64,000 bases of DNA from Bacteroidota bacterium (GCA_013298715.1 JAAFIQ010000014.1:49401-113400); one strand, 5' to 3'. Positions 44,687 to 54,676 are shown, counted from the stretch's first letter. The notes: generated by a model not told the origin, from the sequence alone. Program-made: numbers and translations.

Positions 44687-46264
44687 ATGGCACGTAAAAT
44701 CATCATTGGTACACGCGGAAGCGAATTGGCATTGTGGCAAGCAAACTACACTAAAAATTTATTAGAAGACATTGGCGTTCCGTGTGAATTAAAAATTATC
44801 TCAACCGCTGGCGACCGATCGCAACAATGGAATACTAGCTTTGATAAATTAGAAGGCAAAGGTTTTTTTACCAAAGAACTAGAAGATGAATTACTTGCAA
44901 AAACAATTGATTTGGCCGTACACTCGCATAAAGATTTACAAACACAGCAACCTTATGGATTAATTATTGCAGGGGTAAGCAAACGTCAAGATCCAAGTGA
45001 TACCCTATTGATTTTGAAGGATAAAGTAGATGAAAAACAAAAATTTAATTTAAAAAAAGGGGCAAAAGTTGGCACCTCATCTGCAAGAAGAAAATCGCAG
45101 TTACTTGCATTTAGAGAAGATATTAAAATTGCAGACTTAAGAGGCAATGTAACTACGCGTATTGAAAAGTTGCGCAAAGGAGAATACGACGCCATAATGC
45201 TTGCCACCGCAGGTATTGAGCGCTTGGAGCTAGACTTAGATGACTTGCATGTAGAACAATTAAACCCAGAAATTTTTGTTCCTGCACCTGCGCAAGGCGT
45301 TTTAGCTTGGCAAACACGTGAAGACGATGATGAACTAATAAATAAAATTGATAAAATAAGCGACTTTGATGTTTTAGTAAAAATAAATATAGAACGCCAA
45401 ATTTTAAGTTTGTTTGACGGCGGTTGCCAATTGCCGCTTGGTGCATATTGCGATGCTGACCCAGATGATGATGATAGATTAAAATTTAAAGTATGGTTAA
45501 GCGTTGCCGATGCTTGGGATAAACAACCCAAACAATTATATTTTGAAACATTAAACACCGATGGATTTGCTGATGAAATTGTAGATAAAGCCAAAGGCAT
45601 TGTTCCAAAAAAAGTGTACATAACAAAAAATTTTGGAGAGAAAGATTATTTAAACAAAGCACTTACCAAATTAGGCTATGAAGTTGAAGGTAAAAGTTTA
45701 ATAGATTTTAAAGAAGTGAAAATACGTGAATTACCAAAAGCAGATTGGATTTTTTTTAGTAGCAAACATAGTGTACAGTTTTTTTTACAACAAAAACCTA
45801 AATTAGATAAAGTGAAATTTGGTTGTGTAGGTGCTAGCACCAGTGCAGAGTTGCGGGCTTTTGGTTACCGTGCAGATTTTATAGGCTCTGGCACAGATAC
45901 AAAATTAATTGGTAAACAATTCGCAGCAAAAGTAGGAAACGGAAAAGCCTTATTCCCAATTGCGAAGGATAGTTTAAAAACGTTTCAATGGCAAATGCCC
46001 AAACAAGAAAACGTAATTAATTTGAACGTGTATTGGACTCAAAAGCATAGTGTAGAAATTGATCCAGATAAAGACATATTAATTTTTACAAGCCCTAGTA
46101 ATTTTTTAGCTTATATGGAAAAAAACAAAATTCATCCGCACCAAAAGCTAATTGCCATGGGTGATGCCACTGGCAAAGAATTTGAAAAATTAAAAATTAA
46201 GAAATATACTAAGCCAAAAAGTTTTGATGATTTAGGCTTGGTACAAGCGGTATTGGGGCTTTAA
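44687..46264 (+). CDS. hemC: fused porphobilinogen deaminase/uroporphyrinogen-III synthase (HemC-HemD)
   Basis: 525 residues, two enzymes in one chain. Residues 1 to about 300 are HemC: IIGTRGSELALWQA, GKGFFTKELEDELL, AVHSHKDL, KVGTSSARRKSQL, DLRGNVTTRIEKL and the dipyrromethane Cys in FDGGCQLPLGAY. Residues about 305-525 have the U3S pattern: VYITKNFGEKDYL, DWIFFSSKHSVQFF, GCVGASTSAEL and LIFTSPSNFLAYM. The chain should take porphobilinogen to uroporphyrinogen III without releasing hydroxymethylbilane. Both halves look intact; no separate hemD is seen. Confidence 0.92.
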   Translation: MARKIIIGTRGSELALWQANYTKNLLEDIGVPCELKIISTAGDRSQQWNTSFDKLEGKGFFTKELEDELLAKTIDLAVHSHKDLQTQQPYGLIIAGVSKRQDPSDTLLILKDKVDEKQKFNLKKGAKVGTSSARRKSQLLAFREDIKIADLRGNVTTRIEKLRKGEYDAIMLATAGIERLELDLDDLHVEQLNPEIFVPAPAQGVLAWQTREDDDELINKIDKISDFDVLVKINIERQILSLFDGGCQLPLGAYCDADPDDDDRLKFKVWLSVADAWDKQPKQLYFETLNTDGFADEIVDKAKGIVPKKVYITKNFGEKDYLNKALTKLGYEVEGKSLIDFKEVKIRELPKADWIFFSSKHSVQFFLQQKPKLDKVKFGCVGASTSAELRAFGYRADFIGSGTDTKLIGKQFAAKVGNGKALFPIAKDSLKTFQWQMPKQENVINLNVYWTQKHSVEIDPDKDILIFTSPSNFLAYMEKNKIHPHQKLIAMGDATGKEFEKLKIKKYTKPKSFDDLGLVQAVLGL

Positions 46265-46305
46265 AAAATAAATTCTGGAAGATTAAACCTTATTAGAATA
46301 ATACT

Positions 46306-46459
46306 TAGGGTTCACTCAAAATAGATAAAAACGCAAAGGAAACTAAGTTTTATCTGTAAGGATTTTCCTTAAAAAGTCCAAAAAGGTTTGCACTTAAAAA
46401 GAGATTTAACCCTCCAATCTCTTGTCAATTGGCATATTTGCGTTTTTGAGTGAACCCTA
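46306..46459. repeat. 154-bp structured inverted-repeat element (MITE-like or long hairpin)
   Basis: Perfect 16-bp terminal inverted repeats, TAGGGTTCACTCAAAA (46306-46321) and its complement (46444-46459), enclose 122 bp. Inside each arm a second matching block (AAAAACGCAAA and its complement ATTTGCGTTTTT) extends the homology after a small bulge. Internal hairpins TAAGGATTTTCCTTA and AGAGATT/AATCTCT add structure. No coding sequence is present and no clear target duplication is seen. It sits between convergent genes. Confidence 0.6.
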
Positions 46460-46460
46460 T

Positions 46461-47015
46461 TTAGTCAGCTATTTGGAATAAAAATTGTATTATTTCGTAA
46501 GTAAGTACAATTATGCCAATAATAATTCCAATTCTTTTTCTGTTCTCATACTTTTCTTTTAAAGCCTCTGCTTCCTGCTGTGTGGTGCCAAATGTATAAT
46601 TCAATTTGTCGGCAATTTCTGTATCACTTGCTCCGTTGTTTTGAAGATTGGCAATAAAATCAAAGTGTCTGGCTTCTGCTGTAGCCTCTTCTTTAAGAAT
46701 ATCAAAAATATTTATACCATTTTCCTTTAAATCAATTTTTATACTATCAAAAGATTCTCCTAGAGCTAAACGTTCTTGAATAAGCGCAGTAATTTCTTCC
46801 TTGCTAAAATTGCGGTAATCTAATTTTTCCGCGACACCGTTTTGCAAGTAATCGTCTAGTTCAGTTGCTTCTTTCGCCTTACCTCTGCTAATTAATTCTG
46901 CTTGTAGGTGTGGTATGGCTTTAAGTTCTAAATCAGCAGGATTTTTTGATAACGAAATTAATTTTTCAGTTGAAATTGATTTGTACGTATTAATAATTAC
47001 ATCTAAATCCTTCAT
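46461..47015 (-). CDS. tail-anchored protein of unknown function
   Basis: 184 residues, mostly helical and acidic, with a single C-terminal membrane helix (about 160-180, RIGIIIGIIVLTYEIIQFLFQ). No signal peptide. The middle part has two short helix-turn units (KEEITALIQERLALGESFDSI and NNGASDTEIADKL) of similar design. Its 3' end abuts the inverted-repeat element. I do not recognise a family. Confidence 0.6.
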   Translation of the reverse strand: MKDLDVIINTYKSISTEKLISLSKNPADLELKAIPHLQAELISRGKAKEATELDDYLQNGVAEKLDYRNFSKEEITALIQERLALGESFDSIKIDLKENGINIFDILKEEATAEARHFDFIANLQNNGASDTEIADKLNYTFGTTQQEAEALKEKYENRKRIGIIIGIIVLTYEIIQFLFQIAD

Positions 47016-47067
47016 TACAAATTAACTTTACCAAGTTATTTTAAATCTAAAAGTTTTGTTAGTTTAA

Positions 47068-47808
47068 CTACTCCTTCTTTTCTGCATCATTCGCACTTTG
47101 TAAACCCAATTGTGGTGCTGCGGGGTCAAATTTTAAATCAATAAAGGATGTACCTCTATGAAAACTAACTATTAATGGTTCCGATTTATTCCATTCTAAA
47201 ATTGGTGTTTTTGTCATGTTAGTTATAGTTTTTAAACACGAGTTGATGCTTTTTTGTTTCCAAATAGCACGCCCCGTTTTAATATTCCAGCGTGCAAGTG
47301 TGAGTTTGGTTTCATGTCCAGCATTACATAATTGGTTTGACTTTGATTTTGAAAACGCATCAATATAAACTAACACATAATTTGTATCGCCAATCACTTT
47401 TTCAAATAGCACTTTTGCCACTTCAGGGTCTTTGCATAAAGAATCATTCACGCAGAATTTTATATTGGTGTCTTTGTAAATTAAATTATAACAGAGCTGA
47501 ATTTTTCCATCTTTTAAATCTTTTGGAGGATATTTAGAGCGTACGTAAAAACTCAAGCGGCGGGCTTTGTACACTTTTCTTAAACTATCGTTCTTTTTCC
47601 AAGCTGCTAAATCAGTTTTTGGATTTATAGTCAAGGATTCAATTGCTAAATTTCTTTCAATTTCTTCGTCACTAGGTGGGGCGACATAAACTGGAGCAGC
47701 CGCCACGCTATCTTTTTTTGTGGTTTTACCTTTTGCCTTGCCTTTAGGCTGTGCGTTAGCAAAATTAAAAGTTGAAATAAATAAAACTGTAAGTAATAGT
47801 TTGTTCAT
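47068..47808 (-). CDS. exported protein of unknown function
   Basis: 246 residues. Signal peptide 1-19 (ending ANA-Q), a Lys-rich low-complexity linker (KGKAKGKTTKKDS), then a beta-rich domain with four Cys spread over 120-200 (FCVNDSLCKD, QLCNAGHET, NSCLKTIT). No catalytic motif recognised. It shares the strand of the tail-anchored gene, 52 bp upstream of it, and may form an operon with it. The 166 bp upstream (47809-47974) hold nothing I can identify. Confidence 0.6.
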   Translation of the reverse strand: MNKLLLTVLFISTFNFANAQPKGKAKGKTTKKDSVAAAPVYVAPPSDEEIERNLAIESLTINPKTDLAAWKKNDSLRKVYKARRLSFYVRSKYPPKDLKDGKIQLCYNLIYKDTNIKFCVNDSLCKDPEVAKVLFEKVIGDTNYVLVYIDAFSKSKSNQLCNAGHETKLTLARWNIKTGRAIWKQKSINSCLKTITNMTKTPILEWNKSEPLIVSFHRGTSFIDLKFDPAAPQLGLQSANDAEKKE

Positions 47809-47974
47809 GTTGAATTGTTTAATGTTATAAAAGTAAAAATAAATGCGCTGTTATACAAGTATTATATGAAGCACTTAATTTGCCTCATTAAAAAATTTGT
47901 ATCAATTTTTAGTTACTAAATTGACAACCATTTGAATCAAATTGAAAATACTATAAGATTCTCTAAAATTCTAT

Positions 47975-49478
47975 TTATTCTGAGAAGACAATCTTATGTT
48001 TTAGATAATTTTCGTTAGAAATCAAAAAATAGATACCAGAATTCAGAGAATTGATTTCTTGAGAAAAGTTATTTGAAACATCTAATTCTAGTGTTTTTAA
48101 AGTCATGCCTAATGCGTTTACTAAAATCAATTTCACCTCTCTATCAGAACTTATTATAACTCTGTCACTACTGGGGTTAGGATAGACCAATAAAGTAGGA
48201 TTTTTAAGATGAGCAAGACTCGCCAAACTAGTACAATTATTAACCGATTGAGTAATAACTGCTGAATTACTGCATCCGGAAAAATTACTACCAGTTACTG
48301 TATAGATTGTTGTTACAGTAGGACTAACCACAATTGACGATTAGTCTAAGTTATTACTCCATGTGTATGTATTAGCTCCAGTAGCTACTAGTGTGGACGA
48401 TTGACCACTACATATAAGACTTGTATTAGAAACTGCGGTTACGGTGGGTGAAGGATTAATTGAGACAGTAACCACTTGTCGACTCGTGCATGTATTATTG
48501 TCAACCGCAATCACGGAATAGGTTGTTGTAATGGTTGGTGAAACAGAAATACTAGGTTGTATTTAATCCGTTGCTCCAACTATATGTTGCGGCACCTGAG
48601 GCTGTCAAAATTGAAGACAACGTTTGACCTTGACAAAGCTGCGTATTTCCATTAATAGTTAAGTTACCAAATGGAGAGCAAGAACTAGTTATTGGTGCGC
48701 CAGAACTTATCCAATTGGAAAAAGAGCCTGTAAGTGAAAACCCAGATAAAGTTCCTGTGTTAATAGCCGGACTCAAATCGATTAAAGATGTAACTGCTAA
48801 ATTGTTTCCTGATGGACTACCTTGGTTGAAATTATAGTATGCAACAAGCCCATATTCCGCTCCTGTTAATTGGCAATTTTTCTTAGCTACAATTTCTTGC
48901 AAACATAATTCTTTGTTCCAAATACGAACCTCATCTAAAGAACCTAAAAAGTTATATGCTGAAACACCTTGTCGCGATCAGATAGCAATCAGATTGGTTG
49001 TTGTTATAACTCCAGACAATGAATTATTAGGTATAGTTTTTGATTGAAGTACACCATCAACATATATATCGGTATTATTACCATTCGGGATACCTCTATA
49101 AACGGCTACAGCATGATGCCAATTACCATCATTAAATGTATTATTAGTAGTTACAACCTTCATTGCATTTGATAAATTGGTGCTAATAATTGAGAAATCT
49201 AGTGCGCCGCTACTAACCATGAACTCATATCAAGTATAAGGTGCAACATCAAAACGATTTGAAACAAGAATCCTATAACCACTCGCAGTGGTATTAAACC
49301 AAGCTTCAATGCTAAACTTATCGTTAATAGAAAAATTTAACGAAGGGTTATTGGAAACATTAACCTTATCATTTATGCCATCAAAATTTAACGCATTATT
49401 TTGTGCAATTGCGAATTTGCTCACAAAAAGCAACGATGTGAGAAGAACAATATTCTTCTTTAAATTAATAAAAATCAT
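47975..49478 (-). pseudogene. decayed LamG/Ig-like T9SS surface protein
   Basis: Reading from ATG 49478 the frame carries a signal peptide (ending AIAQ) and a LamG/concanavalin-like domain but is broken by TGA at 49232-49230 (after APYT) and TGA at 48980-48978. It ends at a TAG at 48554-48552. A shift of one base at about 48556-48570 restores homology (QPSISVSPTITTTYSV), and that frame is broken again by TAA at 48343-48341. The remainder ends in a T9SS type A sorting domain (LLVYPNPSSDRVIIS to LKHKIVFSE). Ig-like units resemble those of the Gly-rich protein at 21019. Three in-frame stops plus a frameshift mark clear decay. Confidence 0.85.
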
Positions 49479-49643
49479 AATAAAAGACTTAAAAAAAATA
49501 ACAAAAATTTTAATTAATCAAAATCAGAAATTTTGATTTTGTAAAAAAAGAATAAATAGAGTACATTTTCTTCCATTCGCATTTCTCATCGAGTTAATCT
49601 GAAAATTTAAAATAAATATCAAATTCTCAATTATCCTCAAAAT

Positions 49644-50408
49644 CTAAACCTCCTCAACCTTATTTTTCTTACCAAAAAGAATTGGCACTAAGAAAATTAA
49701 AATTGTTAGTATAGATGTGCCCCAATCTGCTACAGAGCTCTTTAAAAATAAACTTATTGCAGCATCTGGCATAAAATGTTCAACAAGCGATAAAACTAAT
49801 TTTACACCCAAAACACCAACAACCACAAAGGCAGCAGTTTCTAAAGAAGGAATTTTTTCCATTAATTTTACAAATGCTTGTGCAACAAAACGCATTGCTA
49901 GTATACCAATAAATACGCCAACCCAAACCAATACTATGTTATCTGTAAAAGCTACAACGGCAAATACATTATCAATAGAAAATGCCATATCCATTAATTC
50001 AACCAAAGCCACTGTAGCCCAAAAGTTACCTAAAGCGCCTACTGTCATTTTATACAACCAATTGCTATTTTTATCCAATGTGTCATCTTCTTTATCAGCA
50101 GTTTGTTTGCCCTTCCACCAATCCCAAACAAGGTATATTAAATATAACCCTCCAATTGGCTTTAAATACCAAAACTTTACTAAAAAAGAAGCAAATAACA
50201 AGGCTAAACCTCTAAATACATAGGCGCCAATAATTCCTAGGCGCAAAGCTTTGTTGCGTTGGTCTTTTGGTAAATCCATTACCATGGTTGCCAACACGGC
50301 TGCATTATCTACAGAAAGTAAACTTTCAATAATAATAAGGTTAAGAATAATTCCAACAGAAACCAAAGGATTTGCTGCAATGTCATTAAAACTTTCTACA
50401 ATTGTCAT
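49644..50408 (-). CDS. TerC-family integral membrane protein
   Basis: 254 residues with about seven membrane helices. Characteristic TerC-fold motifs are NLIIIESLLSVDNAAVLATMV near the N-terminus and LVELMDMAFSIDNVFAVVAF in the middle, each with the paired acidic/Asn residues (SVDN, SIDN) proposed to bind metal. Relatives act in tellurite resistance, metal export (manganese/calcium) or membrane-protein metallation. No ter operon adjoins it, so metal homeostasis is likelier than tellurite resistance. Confidence 0.88.
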   Translation of the reverse strand: MTIVESFNDIAANPLVSVGIILNLIIIESLLSVDNAAVLATMVMDLPKDQRNKALRLGIIGAYVFRGLALLFASFLVKFWYLKPIGGLYLIYLVWDWWKGKQTADKEDDTLDKNSNWLYKMTVGALGNFWATVALVELMDMAFSIDNVFAVVAFTDNIVLVWVGVFIGILAMRFVAQAFVKLMEKIPSLETAAFVVVGVLGVKLVLSLVEHFMPDAAISLFLKSSVADWGTSILTILIFLVPILFGKKNKVEEV

Positions 50409-50500
50409 ACGTTAAATTAAAGCATAAATATAAATTAAATTTATTTGTTTACACGCTTTCTTACTACTAAATATAAACAGAATTTTAAGTTGTAACTACT

Positions 50501-51649
50501 TTAACTGGGTGAATTGCATACTTTACTTATCATGCTGAATTGCTTTTCTGCAATAGCTTTAAAAGATAATTCTTCTTCAAAATGAGTAGCTACTTTATCA
50601 GACTCCTCTTTAAGGGTTAAATTTAAGGCCTTTTGTATTGCCTCTTTAAATGAATTTACATTACCTGTTTGCCATAATACTCCTAAATTACCGCTATTGG
50701 TTAACTTGTAAAAACTTGGAATATTTGTAACTATTGGAATACAGCCACAAGCCATAGATTCTATTAACGAGTAGCCGCTACTCTCGTAATGACTTCCTAA
50801 AACAAAATAATCTGCACTACAATAATAATTAGCCAACTCCTTTTGGGGCATGGCACCAATTAGAATAATTTGCGATTTTATAATTGGATTATTCTCAATA
50901 AACAACTTTACCTCTTTAATAAGTTCTGCAGTTCTATAAATCATCAAAACTTTATAACTACTGTTTTTATTTAAAAATTCAGCCAAGCCGTTTAATACAG
51001 TAATGGGATCTTTGTTGGGTGTTAGGGTTCCTACCCATAAAAAAACTGTATCACTTAAGCCTAGGTTTAAATGTTGGCGTGCCGTTTGTTTTGATAGGCG
51101 ATTTAAACTTGCAGACCCTTCGGGGATTTCGTATATATTTGATTTTGGATGTATAAACTTTTTTTGAACAAACTCTTTAGTTTGTTCTTTTGAGGTAAAG
51201 GCATAATTTTTAATAAAAAAACGAACAAGTTTTTGAAGTTGACCTTTTCGTCCGCCAGGAACCCCGCCGCCGTTGTAGTGTATAATGAATTTACTTCGTA
51301 CTAACAATAACAAACAAAATAATTGCAATGGATTGGAAAATCCATGCACCATAACTAAGTTGGGCTTTAGCTTTCGTAAATGTAAATGCAGTTTTAAAGC
51401 CAACCATAATTTTGAGGTACTTCCTTTAAAAAAGTGAAACTGAACACCATCTATCACCTTCGAATTTGTATCTGTTATAACACGATAAACGTGAGCGTTT
51501 AATTGCTTGCTCAGGAAACCCAAATGCCCATGACTCGGCGCCTGTAAAAGAAGGAGATCCTCTTCGTTCAGCAACGTTGAACCAAAATTGTAAATAATAT
51601 TAGCATACACAATTTTATTTGCTGAATTATTTACTTTATTATCAGGCAT
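50501..51649 (-). CDS. glycosyltransferase family 4-like
   Basis: 382 residues, GT-B fold. N-terminal acceptor domain, then the donor domain with FLWVGTLTPNKDPITVLNGL (about 205) and the EX7E-type nucleotide-sugar motif in HYESSGYSLIESMACGCIPIV (about 295-315). It should add a sugar to a surface glycan or lipid carrier at the cytoplasmic face. It overlaps the next glycosyltransferase by 8 bp, and a deacetylase and GNAT gene run divergently: a small glycan locus. Confidence 0.85.
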   Translation of the reverse strand: MPDNKVNNSANKIVYANIIYNFGSTLLNEEDLLLLQAPSHGHLGFLSKQLNAHVYRVITDTNSKVIDGVQFHFFKGSTSKLWLALKLHLHLRKLKPNLVMVHGFSNPLQLFCLLLLVRSKFIIHYNGGGVPGGRKGQLQKLVRFFIKNYAFTSKEQTKEFVQKKFIHPKSNIYEIPEGSASLNRLSKQTARQHLNLGLSDTVFLWVGTLTPNKDPITVLNGLAEFLNKNSSYKVLMIYRTAELIKEVKLFIENNPIIKSQIILIGAMPQKELANYYCSADYFVLGSHYESSGYSLIESMACGCIPIVTNIPSFYKLTNSGNLGVLWQTGNVNSFKEAIQKALNLTLKEESDKVATHFEEELSFKAIAEKQFSMISKVCNSPS

Positions 51650-52709
51650 TTTTAGTTGTACTTAAAAACAAATCAATCATTTTTTTTGCAGATTCATCCA
51701 TTGCGTTTGCTAGCACACACCTGTAGTTTAAGGGTTTGCTTAAACACAAATTCATTGCAGTAACAAAATCTATTTTATTGGTATACACAAAATGATTTTC
51801 AGTTTTTCTATTGGCTAGCTTTTGTGTGCCAAATGCAAAACAACCACTGTATAGCGCCTCCATCACCACAGCAGGTGTCCCCTCAAATAAAGAAGTATGC
51901 AAAAACAACTTTGTGTTTGACATAAGCGTCAAAATTTCTTCGTGCGACCTAAAACCTATAAGTGCTATATTTTTACTTAAATCTAACTTATCAATTAAAT
52001 CTTGCAATTCTTTTTTTTGTTCGCCCTCGCCTGCAATTAATGTTTTTATTGCGGGGTAAGTTTTTCGTAATTCATAAACTATTTCTACGAAGAATTTGTA
52101 GTTTTTATTGGCGGTTAGTGAGCCAACACCAAGTACATCAATTTCTCTAGTATTAGTATTTAAATCATTAAAAATTAATGGATTAATGCCATTTTCAATC
52201 ACATGTTCAGGCTTAAGGTTGTAATTTTTTGAAAACTCCTCTTGTATAAAATCAGAAATGGCAATAAGTTTGTTCGGATTTGGTTTAATTCGCTTAATGT
52301 ATTGGTTTTGCTTTTTTGCATCTTGACCTTGGAGCCACATAAAGTACTTTAGATTTTTACGCTCACAAAAAAATTTAGCAACTAATGAACATTCTGTTAA
52401 CCAAAAGCTTAATACCCATAAAGAACCTTGTGCTTTATAAATACAATTTAATTTTTTATAAGCTTTAACTAAGTTAAAAAATCGCCACACACCAGGTTTA
52501 TTTTTTCCTCCAAGGGCAATAACATCAATACCGTTCCATGTGTATTCTGTTTTGTAAAATGGATAATTAAATGCGAATACAACAATCTTTATTTTAGGAT
52601 AATTATTTTTAATTGATAGTACAAATTGCTGTACGGTTGGCAAGCAGTTTGTTTCAGTTTCAAATCTCGGAAATCCAGGACTAAGTATAACTAGCGTGTT
52701 TTGAATCAT
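51642..52709 (-). CDS. glycosyltransferase family 4-like
   Basis: 355 residues, GT-B fold. The donor domain includes VLGVGSLTANKNYKFF, LIAGEGEQKKEL and TSLFEGTPAVVMEALYSGCFAFG, with the two glutamates of the EX7E motif. It is the upstream gene of a pair, and the 8-bp overlap shows translational coupling. Sugar specificity unknown. Confidence 0.85.
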   Translation of the reverse strand: MIQNTLVILSPGFPRFETETNCLPTVQQFVLSIKNNYPKIKIVVFAFNYPFYKTEYTWNGIDVIALGGKNKPGVWRFFNLVKAYKKLNCIYKAQGSLWVLSFWLTECSLVAKFFCERKNLKYFMWLQGQDAKKQNQYIKRIKPNPNKLIAISDFIQEEFSKNYNLKPEHVIENGINPLIFNDLNTNTREIDVLGVGSLTANKNYKFFVEIVYELRKTYPAIKTLIAGEGEQKKELQDLIDKLDLSKNIALIGFRSHEEILTLMSNTKLFLHTSLFEGTPAVVMEALYSGCFAFGTQKLANRKTENHFVYTNKIDFVTAMNLCLSKPLNYRCVLANAMDESAKKMIDLFLSTTKNA

Positions 52710-52851
52710 GCTTGGAACTCAAAGCTAAGAATTTTTTTAAGAGTATATTACAAAAAGCCTATATTAGTAACATCAGTTAATTTTTATCAATAAACTTCAA
52801 AACATAACAAAGAAACTTAAATACAAATTAAATGGATTTGTAATAGATTTT

Positions 52852-53799
52852 TTGTTTCGGTTTTTTAAGCAGTTGCCAAAATCTATCAAGAACCAAAAGG
52901 GCTTAAGGATACTCGTTTTTCATGGAATCACAGTGGATGACCCTCATAAATTCAATTCACGATTCATAAGTAAGCAACTCTTCGAACAACTTGTTTTACT
53001 TTTAAAACAACACTGCAATTTAATTTCTTTTACTGATTTATTAGAAAAAAATATTTCTAGCTCAAAACTAAATGTGCTTATAACTTTTGATGATGGCTAT
53101 AAAAATAATTTTGATTATGCTTTCCCTTTTTTGGTTAAACATAACGTTCCAGCTATATTTTTTGTTACTACACGCCACACAAGCCAACTACACTATTTGT
53201 TTAACGATATAGTAGATATTTCTCCGGTTTACGGCAAAGAGAAAGTTCTTGTTAATAATGAAGAATTTTATAGAAAAAAGATTTTTTTAAATTACAGATA
53301 CGTAAACAAAAGCAACGAACAATTAGCCAAAAAATACCACCATGCCAGGCTAAAATCAAGAAACGGTGTATTAGAGCAACTTTGGACAACTAACTCAAGC
53401 GCTGCCTACAAAAGCAATACCTGTTTTTTTGAGTTGATGACAGATAGTATGATAAAAACATTATCTGAAAACAAACTTTTTACAATCGGTTCTCATACCA
53501 AAAATCATTTAAGTTTAGCAACATTAAATAGAGATGAACTCGAAGAGGAAATAATTGATTCTATCAATCATTTAAAACATGTAACTGGGCAAACAGAAAT
53601 TCCCTTTGCTTTTCCATACGGAGAGTATAGTGAAGAGGTGCTAAATGTTTGTTTAAAACACCAAATTAAAAATTTATTTGGCACCGAGCTACTGCTTAAC
53701 GAAAGCCATAAAAATGTGATTGAAAATCGCTTTCAAATAAACCCATTTATAACACCTATACTTCAACTTCATTACGTTGCTAAAGGTAAATATGAATAA
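52852..53799 (+). CDS. NodB-type polysaccharide deacetylase
   Basis: 315 residues from TTG 52852. The NodB fold shows VLITFDDGYKNNFDYAFPFL with the catalytic and metal Asp pair (about 81), metal His pair in SHTKNHLSL (about 218) and FAFPYGEYSEE. It removes N-acetyl groups from a polysaccharide at the envelope. The frame stays open 27 codons upstream without a standard start codon (KKLKYKLNGFVIDFL), so the real N-terminus is uncertain. It is paired with the GNAT gene that overlaps its end, and divergent from the glycosyltransferases. Confidence 0.82.
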   Translation: MFRFFKQLPKSIKNQKGLRILVFHGITVDDPHKFNSRFISKQLFEQLVLLLKQHCNLISFTDLLEKNISSSKLNVLITFDDGYKNNFDYAFPFLVKHNVPAIFFVTTRHTSQLHYLFNDIVDISPVYGKEKVLVNNEEFYRKKIFLNYRYVNKSNEQLAKKYHHARLKSRNGVLEQLWTTNSSAAYKSNTCFFELMTDSMIKTLSENKLFTIGSHTKNHLSLATLNRDELEEEIIDSINHLKHVTGQTEIPFAFPYGEYSEEVLNVCLKHQIKNLFGTELLLNESHKNVIENRFQINPFITPILQLHYVAKGKYE

Positions 53800-54676
53800 T
53801 TATAAAATTGAAATACTATCCGAAAATAATTGGAATTTAATTTACGAGCTGTATGCGCATGTATATGAATTAAAACGACCTACTTTGTTTTATGAAAGCA
53901 AATACAATACAAATTATGTTGGCATAAAAGCGTTTGGTTGTGTTGCCCTATTAAATGGAAAAGCAATTGGTTTTGTAGGAATCATTCCCACAAAACTATT
54001 GATTAATGGTGAAGAAGTTATAGGAGGTCAGTTAACTGACGCTATGGTGAATGCCGAACACAGAAAAAAGGGAGTATTACTTGCTTTATTAAAAGAATTA
54101 ATAGTAACAGCAAAGAACTGCAAAATTAAATTAGCTTTTGTATTTCCAAATCAAAATTCATTTCATGTTTTAGTAAACAACCTCCATTTTATGCACCTGC
54201 ATACAATGCATAGTTATACGTTTAATAAAAAAAACAACCGATTAAAGGAAGTAATTGGAGCTATTTTTACAATTAAACAGAATAGGAATTTAAAGTGTAT
54301 TGAGAACGATTTAATTACGTTTGGTTATGATGGTGTGCTTTACAGCCAAGAATACTTGGAGTACAAAAAGCTGAATAAAAATTTTATTATTGAAAGTGAA
54401 AGTTATTCTGTTTGGTTAAGCCATTCAAAAAGAACTTGGATAGGTGCAGTTAGCGGTTTAGACAAAGACAACGTACAATCTTTATTAAGTTTTGTTTCTA
54501 AAAAATTTGGCGGGAAATCTTTTACTTATATGGTTTCTCCCAACACCGAATTAGACGCTTTATTTTCAGAAATTCTTACTCCTCAAAAAACTTTCCCCGT
54601 TTGTATTTATGATTTTACTGGAAACTTAGATTTAAGCAATTTAAAATTTCAATTTGCTGATAGTGACGTTTTTTAA
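53792..54676 (+). CDS. GNAT-fold acyltransferase
   Basis: 294 residues from ATG 53792 (MNNYKIEILSENNWN), overlapping the deacetylase by 8 bp; an upstream TTG at 53777 gives five more residues and is less likely. The acetyl-CoA site appears as LTDAMVNAEHRKKGVLLALLKELI (about 82-105), within an N-terminal GNAT domain. The second half is a less clear domain ending near YDFTG. In a glycan locus it may acylate an amino sugar exposed by the deacetylase. Confidence 0.75.
   Translation: MNNYKIEILSENNWNLIYELYAHVYELKRPTLFYESKYNTNYVGIKAFGCVALLNGKAIGFVGIIPTKLLINGEEVIGGQLTDAMVNAEHRKKGVLLALLKELIVTAKNCKIKLAFVFPNQNSFHVLVNNLHFMHLHTMHSYTFNKKNNRLKEVIGAIFTIKQNRNLKCIENDLITFGYDGVLYSQEYLEYKKLNKNFIIESESYSVWLSHSKRTWIGAVSGLDKDNVQSLLSFVSKKFGGKSFTYMVSPNTELDALFSEILTPQKTFPVCIYDFTGNLDLSNLKFQFADSDVF

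Noticed and set aside
44986..45621. Long minus-strand open frame opposite hemC-hemD (211 codons)
   Set aside because: Ser/Lys-rich translation without domain or signal peptide, lying fully opposite a conserved enzyme.
49230..49232. TGA at a position where Trp would fit (recoding of TGA)
   Set aside because: The same gene also has a TAA, another TGA and a frameshift, and other genes in the window end normally in TGA or use TGG for Trp. Decay explains it.
49516..49538. AATCAAAAT/ATTTTGATT hairpin as a terC terminator
   Set aside because: Stem is A+T only and lies more than 100 bp beyond the stop without a T run; too weak to list.
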